NCBI GenBank assembly: GCA_002500665.1
Contig: DLRY01000100.1
Location: forward strand, 1-64,000
Source of the DNA: Opitutia bacterium UBA7876
GTDB taxonomy: Bacteria > Verrucomicrobiota > Verrucomicrobiia > Opitutales > Seribacteraceae
DNA length: 64,000 nucleotides
Direction: 5' to 3'
Shown: piece after piece, positions 52,752 through 61,269 of the stretch
Layout of the letters: each line of letters begins with the position of its first letter
Position numbering within the stretch: position 1 is the first letter of the stretch
Translations under genes and position numbers: made by a program
The notes under the pieces: generated by a model
Database searches by the model: none
Told to the model about the DNA's origin: nothing
Seen by the model: the letters and a program-made list of their open reading frames with translations, nothing else

Positions 52752-54088
52752 CCGTCGCAGATCCTGAAGGGGCGACCCTGCTGATCGTGCAACTCCATGT
52801 CTGGGTTGATCCCCATGGCCCGGTATACGGTGGCATGAACGTCTGCCGGGGAACAGGGGTCGGAACCAGGCTCGGCCCCCTTGCGGTCGCTTGAGCCATA
52901 GACCTGCCCTCCCCTGATTCCTCCGCCCGCAAGGACCAGGGAGTATACACCCGGGTGATGATCGCGGCCACCGTTCCCGTTGATCTTGGGGGTCCGACCA
53001 AAATCGGTCAGGAAGACGACGAGCGTCTCCTCCAGCATGCCGCGCATCTCAAGGTCCGTCAGGAGAGCCGAGGCCGCTCGGTCGAAGACGGGAAGAAGGC
53101 GGTTCTTCATCTTCGGAAAATGATCGCGGTGGGTATCCCAGTTGTCGCCCCCGCCGCCAGCCAGGTCGCTGGCCGAACAAACGGCCTGCACGACGGGCAC
53201 CCCCGCCTCCACCAACCTGCGGGAAAGCAGGAGGCTCTGGCCACCCATATGGTCGCCGTACATGGCGCGGATGCGCGGGTCCTCGCTCTCCAGGTCGTAG
53301 GCCTTGCGTACGGGTGATCCAAGAAGAATATCCGATGCCATTTTGCGGAAATGATCAAGCTGATCGTAGGCCGTTCCCGAGCCCACGCGGGCGGAGAGCG
53401 TGCCCTCCAGTTGCTCGAGCAGGGCATTTCTTCCGGATACCCGCTCCTTCTCAAGGTTGAGAAGCAGGTTGAGCTCCCGGTCGGTATAACGATTGACGCC
53501 CCCATAGGGCTCGCCGGCCGGGGTGCGCAAAAGAATGGGATCATGCTTGGAACCAAGCCACCCGGCCCCTTCCCCAGCCATCTGCTTGCCGTTGTCGTAC
53601 ATCGAGTAGGGCATCCGGATGGCAGCGGGCGTTCCGACTGCCGGGTCGTGAAAATAAGAGAGCATGGAAGTCAGGGAGGGATGATTGTTCCGTCCCTTGG
53701 CCTTGATCCCTGGTACCGGATCGTGCCCTGTCAGGGTGACGTACATCCCTTGCTGATGACCACCCTGCTTGTGGTGGACTGAACGAACCACGGCCAGCTT
53801 TTCCGAATGCTTGGCGAGGAGAGGAACGTGCTCGCAAAACTGCATCCCCGGGGTCGCCGTCGGGATGGGCTTGAATTCACCACGCAGATCGACAGGGGCC
53901 TCCGGCTTGGGATCGAAGGACTCGAAGTGGCTCATGCCGCCCCAAGTGTAGATGATGATGCAGGCCTTGGCCGAGGCAGCCGAAGAGAGGGAGGAGTTAC
54001 GGGCCTGCAAAAAAGTCGGGAGGGTAAGACCGGCCAAGCCCACGCCCGAACGCAGAAAATCCCTTCTCGAGTGACGGATACTCAACAT
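52730..54088 (-). CDS. DUF1501 family exported protein, unpaired
   Basis: 452 residues with a twin-arginine leader (SIRHSRRDFLRSGVGLAGLT). The DUF1501 fold is recognised from TWGGMSHFESFDPKPEAPVD at the start, NWDTHRDHFPKMKNRLLPVF in the middle and FLTDFGRTPKINGNGGRDHH near the end, which contains the putative metal ligands. Unlike the copy at 43901-45349, it has no DUF1549/1553 neighbour in the window: upstream on the same strand is the LRR-VHL-like gene. Its 3' end overlaps tag by 22 bases in antisense. Its reaction is unknown. About 60 bases upstream without clear signals separate it from the next gene. Confidence 0.92.
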   Translation of the reverse strand: MLSIRHSRRDFLRSGVGLAGLTLPTFLQARNSSLSSAASAKACIIIYTWGGMSHFESFDPKPEAPVDLRGEFKPIPTATPGMQFCEHVPLLAKHSEKLAVVRSVHHKQGGHQQGMYVTLTGHDPVPGIKAKGRNNHPSLTSMLSYFHDPAVGTPAAIRMPYSMYDNGKQMAGEGAGWLGSKHDPILLRTPAGEPYGGVNRYTDRELNLLLNLEKERVSGRNALLEQLEGTLSARVGSGTAYDQLDHFRKMASDILLGSPVRKAYDLESEDPRIRAMYGDHMGGQSLLLSRRLVEAGVPVVQAVCSASDLAGGGGDNWDTHRDHFPKMKNRLLPVFDRAASALLTDLEMRGMLEETLVVFLTDFGRTPKINGNGGRDHHPGVYSLVLAGGGIRGGQVYGSSDRKGAEPGSDPCSPADVHATVYRAMGINPDMELHDQQGRPFRICDGQPLPLT

Positions 54089-54151
54089 TTATGAATATTT
54101 TTCTGATAAAACACCTAAAAGTCGAAACTATTCGAGGGACTTCAGGGGCAT

Positions 54152-55030
54152 TTATTTCTTGGGGATGAAGGCGTTGGCGTTCTTCTTGCCCGTGACGAAA
54201 TAGCCCAAGGGTTTGTCCGAGAGGTCGGAGATCAGCCATACGGCCTGTGAATAGGTAGTCTGGTCCCTGACCGCCTCGGAGGCAATTTCGGCGTAAAATT
54301 TCTTCCCCCCCCCGTAGTCGATCCAGGTCAGTTTAACCGGCTCCTTGCCCTGGTTCTTGAAGTTTACCCTGATGAAGGAGCCCGGGACGGACTTCGAGGG
54401 AGGCTTGGCGCCCCCCCCGTGGGGCAACCACTTCAAGGACTCTCTTGACTCGGGAGGATCGGGCTCGGGGGCTGCCGCCACCAGTTTTTCTAGATCCAGC
54501 CCAAGCGAGATGCGCACGGAGGGAAGGGCCTTGCGGAGCTTGGCCGCTCCCTCATCGGAAACCTTGGTCTGCCAAAGATACAGGCTCCGGAGTTTTTTCA
54601 AGCCCGAGAGATGGTTGAGGCCTTCATCCGACACCTCGGTCTGGTAAAGGTTGAGGTATTCGAGTTCCTTGAGGTCCGACAGGTGAGCCAAGCCGGCATC
54701 TTCCACCTTGGTCCTCTCGAGGTGCAGCTTGCGCAGGCCGGTAAGTTTCCCTATGTGAACGAGCCCTTCGCTAGTGATCCGGGTATCCCTGAGGTTGAGG
54801 GAAAAGACCTCTCCCAAGGGGGAAAGAGTCTTGAGTCCATCATCGGTCAGCGCATCGCGACCCCGCAGGTGGAATTCCACTTCCCATCCCCCTCCCGGGA
54901 GGGGCAGGACCAGTCCGCCTGCCGCCTCTACTGCGAGCATTTCGGGAGACTTCCCGGAATCGTCTCCTTGAGCGACAATCATGAAAGACAAAAGGCATGG
55001 GAGAACGAGGAAAGCAGTACTTGTTTTCAT
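54152..55030 (-). CDS. Exported leucine-rich-repeat protein with VHL-beta-like C-terminal domain
   Basis: 292 residues with a signal peptide (1-20). Residues 61-165 hold four 24-residue leucine-rich repeats of the bacterial type (ITSEGLVHIGKLTGLRKLHL, VEDAGLAHLSDLKELEYLNL, VSDEGLNHLSGLKKLRSLYL). A proline-rich linker (186-215) leads to a beta domain, 217-291: FIRVNFKNQGKEPVKLTWID, a YGGGKKFYAEI turn, QTTYSQAVWLISD and GYFVTGKKNANAFIP. This pattern of strands, the Trp/Tyr pair and the Q-x-T-x5-W-x-I motif match the von Hippel-Lindau beta domain. The enzyme partners of eukaryotic VHL are not expected here; the domain is probably a ligand-binding sandwich. Monocistronic as far as visible. Confidence 0.85.
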   Translation of the reverse strand: MKTSTAFLVLPCLLSFMIVAQGDDSGKSPEMLAVEAAGGLVLPLPGGGWEVEFHLRGRDALTDDGLKTLSPLGEVFSLNLRDTRITSEGLVHIGKLTGLRKLHLERTKVEDAGLAHLSDLKELEYLNLYQTEVSDEGLNHLSGLKKLRSLYLWQTKVSDEGAAKLRKALPSVRISLGLDLEKLVAAAPEPDPPESRESLKWLPHGGGAKPPSKSVPGSFIRVNFKNQGKEPVKLTWIDYGGGKKFYAEIASEAVRDQTTYSQAVWLISDLSDKPLGYFVTGKKNANAFIPKK

Positions 55031-55082
55031 TTTCTACCTAAAGGAAAGCGTCCCGACAAGTTGGCAACATCAAACTTCCCAC

Positions 55083-56381
55083 CTAGGGACGTTTGCCCGG
55101 GGACAGGGCCTCTTTTTCGAGAATTCCGAGAAAACCGAAGTTCTCCTCCCCCATTGATCCAAGATGGTCGCTATCGAGCAGGAGCAGGTAGGCGTTACCC
55201 GCGTAGGGAACTACCCACTCCGCCGCGTTATGCCCGTCACGGGGCTTGTGAAAAAGGTATTTCCAGGATTCCCTGCCTTTCCCGTCGGTGCGGATAAGGT
55301 AGGCGGCCCAGACATTCAGGGGATCCCTGCGGTTTCGAACGTTCTCGGGCTCGATTCCCGATCCGCAGGCCAGAACGAACCCACCGTCCGCGGTAGCCTT
55401 GACGCAATAACACTCATCGTAGATCAATTTCGGATCCCCACCCATGGGTTGACCGTAATTACGCTGCCAAACCATATTGCCGCGCTTGTCCACGCGCACC
55501 AACCACGCATCCCAACCGCCCCCGCCAAGGCTCCTGCTGTGTCCAGCCAGAACAAAGCCCCCTGGACAGGGATCGATGTCGAAAAACTGATCCATATCCG
55601 CCCCGCCGTAGTATTTCGTCCAGAGTGTTTTCCCCAGGGAATCGAATAAAATCAGGCAACCGTCCTGGTTATCCCTGCCCCCGGAAAATCTCCATGCTGT
55701 GGAACATACCGCGATCCGCCCGCTCCCGGCATCCACCTCGACCTTGCTTCCCTGGGAAACGGGTAGTTCCCTCCGCCAAAGCAGGTTGCCCTCGGCATCC
55801 GTCTTGAGGAGAAAACCGGTGGCCTCATCGGCGATGAAGGGGACTTCAGCCTCTGCGAACCCAAGGTAGCCTGTTGCCACAATGCCTGCCTTTCCCGAGG
55901 CCAGTCCTCGGACAGCCCCATGCCCTTCACCCTCAAAGGTACGGAACCATTTCGTTTGCCCCGACCGGCCTAATTTCCATAGCCCGGGCCGGGATCTTCC
56001 GCCCTTGTTGATCGTGCCCCCTATGATGAAACCGTCCGAGGCCTCCACCACGCAGCGGGCCTCGTCCATGGCTCCGGGCCTACCGAGGGTCCTCTGCCAC
56101 TCGAGGCGTCCGCTATCATCGATCTTTACGACCAGGCCGTCGGAATATCGGCCCACCCTTTCCATCGTCCTGCCAACCGCAAGGAACCCTCCGTCCATCG
56201 TCCGAATTCCCTCGATGACGTGCTCCCCTCTGGCCGTGCCTTGGCCGGAAGACCAGGAAAGCACCGGCTTGCCCGAGCCGAGACAAAACAAGGGGAATGC
56301 CAGCCCAACTAAAAAGGCCACGACTTTTCGTGAGTTGGGCGACCTGTCTAAGGGGGCTTGGTTCAGCGAGCTTATCTCCAT
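55083..56381 (-). CDS. Exported beta-propeller (PQQ-like/SBBP-type) protein
   Basis: 432 residues. A basic N-terminus followed by VVAFLVGLAFPLFCLGSG would act as a leader, with start at ATG 56381. The rest is about seven propeller blades, each with a W-x-R/K-T-type strand and a D-G-G-F-x-x-x-G motif: MDGGFLAVGRT, SDGFIIGGTINKGG, PGGFVLAGHSRSLGG, and ADGGFVLACGSGI. Such proteins are frequent in exported PVC proteomes and bind ligands or proteins; no catalytic site is seen. It is divergent from the sulfatase at 56439 with only 57 bases between, so the two may share a control region. Confidence 0.82.
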   Translation of the reverse strand: MEISSLNQAPLDRSPNSRKVVAFLVGLAFPLFCLGSGKPVLSWSSGQGTARGEHVIEGIRTMDGGFLAVGRTMERVGRYSDGLVVKIDDSGRLEWQRTLGRPGAMDEARCVVEASDGFIIGGTINKGGRSRPGLWKLGRSGQTKWFRTFEGEGHGAVRGLASGKAGIVATGYLGFAEAEVPFIADEATGFLLKTDAEGNLLWRRELPVSQGSKVEVDAGSGRIAVCSTAWRFSGGRDNQDGCLILFDSLGKTLWTKYYGGADMDQFFDIDPCPGGFVLAGHSRSLGGGGWDAWLVRVDKRGNMVWQRNYGQPMGGDPKLIYDECYCVKATADGGFVLACGSGIEPENVRNRRDPLNVWAAYLIRTDGKGRESWKYLFHKPRDGHNAAEWVVPYAGNAYLLLLDSDHLGSMGEENFGFLGILEKEALSPGKRP

Positions 56382-56438
56382 GACACTTCAATTACCTGCT
56401 TGTATTTTTACAGGCAAACACAACAACATGAAAAAACC

Positions 56439-57869
56439 ATGAAAATAAAATGCGCATTGCTCGCCCTCATCCTCGCCGGAGCCTATCCCTGCACCGGCAA
56501 AAAGCCGAACGTACTCTTCATCATCTCCGATGACCTTACTTCCACCGCCCTTTCCTGTTATGGAAACAAGGTATGCAAGACGCCCAACATCGACAGCCTG
56601 GCAGAACGCGGCACGCGCTTCACGCAGGCTTATTGCCAGGGAACCTACTGCGGACCTTCGCGGGCCAGCTTCATGTCGGGGTATTACCCCCATGCCACGG
56701 GAGCCCTCGGGTACAAGAATCCCCGGCCGCAGATCGGCGACAGGGCGACTTGGTCTCAGCATTTCAAGAACAACGGCTATTACGCGGCCCGAGTCAGCAA
56801 GATCTTCCATATGGGTGTGCCCGGAGGTATCGAACAAGGTGGTCACGGGGCGGACGACGAGGCCTCCTGGACGGAACGCTTCAACAGTAAAGGTCCCGAG
56901 TGGCGAGCGCCCGGAGACGGGGAGACCCTGCAAAACAACCCCGACGGCAAAAAGCCCGCAGTGGGCGGGAACACCTTCGTGGTGGTCGAAGCCGACGGCG
57001 ACGACTTGGTCCACTCCGACGGTAAGACGGCCCAAAAGGCGGTCGAGCTTATCGGCAAGCCCATGAAGAGCCCTTTCTGGCTTGGCGTGGGCTTCGTTCG
57101 CCCGCACGTCCCCTTCGTGGCGCCGCGATCTTATTATCCTCCCTTCAAGCCTTACGAAAAGATGGTCCTCCCCCCCAAGATCCCGGGTGACTGGGACGAC
57201 ATCCCCAAGGCAGGCATCAATTACTGCACAAGCGCCAACATGAAGATGGACCTGCGGCGTCAAAAAAAGGCCGTGGGCGGGTATTACGCCTCGGTCGCCT
57301 TTCTGGACGCCCAGGTCGGCAAGGTCCTGGATGCTCTGGACAAGTCGGGTTTGCGGGACGAGACCATAGTCATTTTCACCAGCGACCATGGCTTCCACCT
57401 CGGCGAGCATGATTTCTGGGCCAAGGTCAGCCTTCGGGACGAATCCTCCCAAGTTCCCCTCATCATCAGCGTACCCGGAAAGAAGCCCGCCGTGTGCGAC
57501 TCCTTCGTGGAATTGCTCGATCTCTACCCTACCCTAGCATCGCTCTGCGGGCTGGAAGCCCAGCCTCGTCTCCAGGGCAAGGATATCTCCGAGATGCTGG
57601 ACGACCCGACCCATCAAGTAAGGGACTCGGCCTTTTGCGTGGCTCCCATGCGCAAGGGGTTTCTCTTGCGCGAGGAAAGCTGGTCCTACATCCAGTACGG
57701 CGAAAAGGCTGAAAACGGAATCGAGCTCTTCGACATGAAGAACGACCCCAAGCAGTACGTCAATTTGGCCCGAAAGAAAAAATTTCAACCCGTTGTGAAT
57801 GCCTTCAAGCGGAAATTGGCCGCTAAGCTCAAGGCCGTGCGCGACAACGACCTAAGAAAAGACAAATGA
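56439..57869 (+). CDS. Exported iduronate-2-sulfatase-like sulfatase
   Basis: 476 residues from ATG 56439 (MKIKCALLALILAGAYPCTG is the leader); the frame from 56358 lies in the upstream region. The motif C-G-P-S-R at 71-75 (Cys71) is that of iduronate-2-sulfatase-like enzymes, and the long HVPFVAPRSYYPPFKPYEKM strand is also characteristic of that group. ISDDLTSTALSCYG (30-43) and FTSDHGFHLGEHDFW hold metal ligands. It leads a dense five-gene operon: it overlaps the M90 peptidase by ATGA, which itself overlaps an S41 peptidase, followed by two more sulfatases. The natural substrate is unknown, but uronate-containing sulfated glycans are likely. Confidence 0.94.
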   Translation: MKIKCALLALILAGAYPCTGKKPNVLFIISDDLTSTALSCYGNKVCKTPNIDSLAERGTRFTQAYCQGTYCGPSRASFMSGYYPHATGALGYKNPRPQIGDRATWSQHFKNNGYYAARVSKIFHMGVPGGIEQGGHGADDEASWTERFNSKGPEWRAPGDGETLQNNPDGKKPAVGGNTFVVVEADGDDLVHSDGKTAQKAVELIGKPMKSPFWLGVGFVRPHVPFVAPRSYYPPFKPYEKMVLPPKIPGDWDDIPKAGINYCTSANMKMDLRRQKKAVGGYYASVAFLDAQVGKVLDALDKSGLRDETIVIFTSDHGFHLGEHDFWAKVSLRDESSQVPLIISVPGKKPAVCDSFVELLDLYPTLASLCGLEAQPRLQGKDISEMLDDPTHQVRDSAFCVAPMRKGFLLREESWSYIQYGEKAENGIELFDMKNDPKQYVNLARKKKFQPVVNAFKRKLAAKLKAVRDNDLRKDK

Positions 57870-58801
57870 CCCGACTCGTCTGGCTTGTTTCGCTACTGCT
57901 GTGCGGCGGTTGCGCGGGGGGAGGAGCGGCGGGGGAACTTGGCTTGGTGGTTCTGGCCGGGACCCTGGCTTTCGGGTTTGTAGTCTGGTCCATCGAGGGG
58001 GGGAAAAAAGGGCGAAGCAAGAGGGCCGCCGGGAAACTCACCAATGACCGGGGAACCATGCTCGACCAAGCGATGGCTCAAAAAAAAGGTCAACGCCTCG
58101 ACCCTCGAAGCAGGAAGATCATTGCGGGAAAAATGGGGCTCTACCATTGGCTTCCCAAGGAACTCATGAAGCCTTGGGAGGAAAGAATCCTAGCCTTCCT
58201 CGAGCACTTTCCAATCACCTTCATGAAACGCGACCAGGCAACTGAGGAAATGCGGCTGCTGGTGGCGGCCGAGGCATGCCTGCTTATCGTCAAACGCCCG
58301 CTTTCCGACTACCGGCACCTCCGTGTGATCCATCTCTGGGAACATGAGATCGAGGGCAATGAAAGCGCCCGGGGCAGCGCCGACCGGCACGAGGTCAACC
58401 TGAGCTGGGGCTACCTGAAGAAAACCATCGGTCAGGCAAGGGACGGCCATAACCTCGTTCTCCACGAGTTCGCCCACCTGATCGATTTTGCGGACGATGG
58501 CGTGGCCCAGAGCATTCCCGTATCCAACGCTTCTCCGGATTTCGAGGAATGGAGAGATCTGGTCGAGCATGAACACGCAAGGCTGATGAAGGCCTACGAG
58601 GACGGCAGGAATTATTCCATCCGGGCATACGGAGGTTACGAGAGCATACAGGGGGACAAACCTGAAATCTTTTCATGCGGAACCTCCGCCTTCTTCGAAC
58701 GAGGATCGCGCCTGAGAAGGGAATGCCCGCAAATCTACCGGGCCATGAGTAAGTTTTACGGGGTTGACCCCGCAAGGTGGCGAAAACAGAAAAGGGTATG
58801 A
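57866..58801 (+). CDS. Membrane-anchored M90 (MtfA-like) metallopeptidase
   Basis: 311 residues. The N-terminal 45 residues contain a hydrophobic leader with cysteines (LLLCGGCAGG, 11-20) and then a second hydrophobic stretch (LGLVVLAGTLAFGFVVWSIE), so the enzyme is anchored in the membrane or lipidated. The MtfA fold follows: HEFAHLID at 200-207 provides the two zinc histidines and catalytic Glu, RHEVNLSWGYL precedes it, and the late EIFSCGTSAFFERG contains the third ligand region. E. coli MtfA is cytoplasmic and binds Mlc; a membrane-anchored copy in a sulfatase operon is unusual. It overlaps the sulfatase and the S41 peptidase by ATGA. Confidence 0.9.
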   Translation: MTRLVWLVSLLLCGGCAGGGAAGELGLVVLAGTLAFGFVVWSIEGGKKGRSKRAAGKLTNDRGTMLDQAMAQKKGQRLDPRSRKIIAGKMGLYHWLPKELMKPWEERILAFLEHFPITFMKRDQATEEMRLLVAAEACLLIVKRPLSDYRHLRVIHLWEHEIEGNESARGSADRHEVNLSWGYLKKTIGQARDGHNLVLHEFAHLIDFADDGVAQSIPVSNASPDFEEWRDLVEHEHARLMKAYEDGRNYSIRAYGGYESIQGDKPEIFSCGTSAFFERGSRLRRECPQIYRAMSKFYGVDPARWRKQKRV

Positions 58802-59850
58802 AAATCTCCCCTCTCGCCCTGTCCCTTGTGCTTATGCTCAATGGATTGACCCTGCTCGGAGCCAAGGAATCTTCCGATCCCGTGAAAAACTTCGAGGCGC
58901 TCTGGACAATCTTTCACGAGAGGTATGCCTTCTTTGAGCTGCGCGGGGTCGACTGGCAGGCTCAGTACGACAAGTATCGTCCACGGGTCGGCAAGGACAC
59001 CACGGACGAGCAACTCTACGCCTTGCTGTGCGAAATGCTCAAGCCCCTCAAGGACGGTCACGTAAACCTCAAAGCCAAGTCACTCGGCAAGAAAAACCTC
59101 TATAACCCCGAGAAAACCCCACATTTCTTCAAGGAGTTCAATACCCGCAAACTGGAGAAGCAATTTGAGCAAGTGGTCGTCAAAACCCTCCGGAAAAAAG
59201 GATTTTCGGAACCTAGGAATGCAACCGACCTGCTTGTCTATTGCAGGGGCAAGGACTTGGGATATCTCCTCATTACGGAGTTCGAGGGGGTTCGCCCCAA
59301 CAAACTGGATGATGCCCTCGACAAAGTCCTCTCTTCGATGGACGGAACGAAAGGACTGATCATCGACATTCGACTCAACCCAGGTGGGACCGACCAATGC
59401 GTTTACCAGATCGCCAGCCGCTTTGCCGACAGGAAAAGGGTTGGGCATCACCGCAAGACCAAGACGAAACCCGGCCCGGATGGCTTTGCGGAGCTCAAGA
59501 CCCGGTACCTTAATCCGCATGAAAACACCTACTCGAAACCGATCGTCCTGCTCACTCATGATGCATCCTTCAGCGGAGCGGACGTCTTTGCCATGGTGAT
59601 GACCGAACTCCCGCAGGTCACGATCGTGGGGGAACCCACCAATGGAATCTTTTCGAACATGCTGGAGAAGAAATTGCCCAATGGATGGAAATACACCCTT
59701 TCCTTCCAAGTGTACTACTCCGCAGACATGGCTTGCTACGAAGGCAAGGGCGTACCCGTGGACGTGCCTATGAGGAATACGCGCTCGGACCTTGAAAAGG
59801 AGGTGGACCCGCTCGTCCTTAAAGCCCTTCAGCTCCTCTCCAAAAAGTAA
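58798..59850 (+). CDS. Exported S41 family peptidase
   Basis: 350 residues from ATG 58798, which overlaps the M90 stop (ATGA) and starts a signal peptide (MKISPLALSLVLMLNGLTLLG). LWTIFHERYAFFELRGVDW is the tricorn-core-type helical opening, IIDIRLNPGGTDQC gives the core strand, and LLTHDASFSGADVFAMVM carries the serine nucleophile region (S-G-A in place of the usual S-A-A). VGEPTNGIFSNMLEKKLPNG matches the following strand. No clear PDZ domain is visible. The enzyme probably degrades peptides or misfolded exported proteins, perhaps partners of the sulfatases. It lies 30 bases before the next sulfatase. Confidence 0.9.
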   Translation: MKISPLALSLVLMLNGLTLLGAKESSDPVKNFEALWTIFHERYAFFELRGVDWQAQYDKYRPRVGKDTTDEQLYALLCEMLKPLKDGHVNLKAKSLGKKNLYNPEKTPHFFKEFNTRKLEKQFEQVVVKTLRKKGFSEPRNATDLLVYCRGKDLGYLLITEFEGVRPNKLDDALDKVLSSMDGTKGLIIDIRLNPGGTDQCVYQIASRFADRKRVGHHRKTKTKPGPDGFAELKTRYLNPHENTYSKPIVLLTHDASFSGADVFAMVMTELPQVTIVGEPTNGIFSNMLEKKLPNGWKYTLSFQVYYSADMACYEGKGVPVDVPMRNTRSDLEKEVDPLVLKALQLLSKK

Positions 59851-59880
59851 ACCGCCAGCCTGCAAATCACCTTGCGACCC

Positions 59881-61269
59881 ATGAAGACAATCTCTCTCTT
59901 TGTCCCCCTGCTCGCGATTTTGGCCTCTTCCTTGGTCCATGGAGCCGCATCCAAGCCAAACCTAATCATCGTATTCTGCGACGACCTGGGCTATTCAGAC
60001 ATCGGTCCCTTCGGATCGAAGGCGCACGCCACACCAGTCCTCGACCGGATGGCCAGGGAGGGCATGCGCTTGACCGATTTCTATTCCACTTGCCCGGTTT
60101 GCACGCCCTCCCGCTCCAGTCTGATGACTGGTTGCTACCCAAGGCGGGTCAACATGCACGTCGACGAAAAGAACCTGTGCGTCCTTTTCCCTGCAGCCAG
60201 AAAAGGGCTCAACCCAAGCGAAAGGACGATTGCGGAGGTCCTCGGCGAACGGGGCTACGCCACCGCCTGCATCGGGAAGTGGCACCTCGGCGACCACCCC
60301 GACTTTATGCCCACCAGCCATGGGTTCGATTCCTATTTCGGGATACCCTACAGCAACGACATGAACCGTAAAAACGTACCCCTTCCCCTCGTGCGAAACC
60401 TGGAGGTAATCGAAGACAGCGTCCAGAAGGACACCACCATTACGGCCCGCTACACCCAGGAAGCGGTTTCCTTCATCAGGAAAAACGCCGGGAAACCATT
60501 CTTTCTTTATCTGCCTCACACTGCTGTCCACCTGCCTCTCGTTCCGGGAGAAAAATTCAAAGGCACGAGCCAGGCGGGAGCCTATGGGGACTGGGTCCAT
60601 GAGATCGACTGGTCGATGGGAGAGCTCTTCAAGGCCCTCAAGGAGGAAGGGGTGGACGACGACACCCTTGTTCTCTTTACCTCGGACAACGGCTCGGCCC
60701 GTGAAAAGCAGGGCAGCAACCTCCCTTTGCGCGGGCGAAAGGGTCGTACCGACGAGGGTGGCATGAGGGTGCCCTGCGTCGTTCGCTGGCCCACGAAAAT
60801 TCCCCCAGGCAGCAGCAGCGGAGCGATCACCAGCACGCTCGATCTCCTTCCCACCGCGGCGGCCTTGGCAGGCACCGAGCTACTCGGCGACAAGGTCATC
60901 GACGGAAAAAACATCCTTCCCATTCTTTTGGGCAAGACCAACGCACACCCGAGGGAAGCCTTCTATTACTACCAGATGGACCAGTTGCAGGCGGTTCGCT
61001 CGGGCGACTGGAAACTCTTCGTACCCATGGAGTCCAAGAAGCGCAACTGGGGGAAACCCGAGGGGAAGACGGAACTCAAGCTCTTCAACTTGGCCAAGGA
61101 CGTCCACGAGGACCGAAACCTTGCGGCCCAAAAACCGGAGATCGTAAAGCGTTTGCTGGCCCTCGCCGAAAAAGCTCGTGAAGACCTGGGCGACCTAAAC
61201 CGACCGGGCAAAGGTCAACGCAAGGCCGGATGGGTCGACGAACCCTCGCCTCGGCTCATGGTGAAGTGA
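59881..61269 (+). CDS. Exported arylsulfatase
   Basis: 462 residues from ATG 59881 (MKTISLFVPLLAILASSLVH leader; a TTG at 59872 would add three residues). The formylglycine motif is C-T-P-S-R at 74-78. FCDDLGYSDIG (32-42) and FTSDNGSAREKQ supply the metal site, and GKWHLGDHPDFMPTSHGFDS is the standard lysine/histidine region. It is closely related in plan to the sulfatase at 34718-36127 (SNDM, GTEAV-like passages), and both belong to the arylsulfatase-A-like group. It follows the S41 peptidase by 30 bases and overlaps the next sulfatase start by GTGA. Confidence 0.95.
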   Translation: MKTISLFVPLLAILASSLVHGAASKPNLIIVFCDDLGYSDIGPFGSKAHATPVLDRMAREGMRLTDFYSTCPVCTPSRSSLMTGCYPRRVNMHVDEKNLCVLFPAARKGLNPSERTIAEVLGERGYATACIGKWHLGDHPDFMPTSHGFDSYFGIPYSNDMNRKNVPLPLVRNLEVIEDSVQKDTTITARYTQEAVSFIRKNAGKPFFLYLPHTAVHLPLVPGEKFKGTSQAGAYGDWVHEIDWSMGELFKALKEEGVDDDTLVLFTSDNGSAREKQGSNLPLRGRKGRTDEGGMRVPCVVRWPTKIPPGSSSGAITSTLDLLPTAAALAGTELLGDKVIDGKNILPILLGKTNAHPREAFYYYQMDQLQAVRSGDWKLFVPMESKKRNWGKPEGKTELKLFNLAKDVHEDRNLAAQKPEIVKRLLALAEKAREDLGDLNRPGKGQRKAGWVDEPSPRLMVK

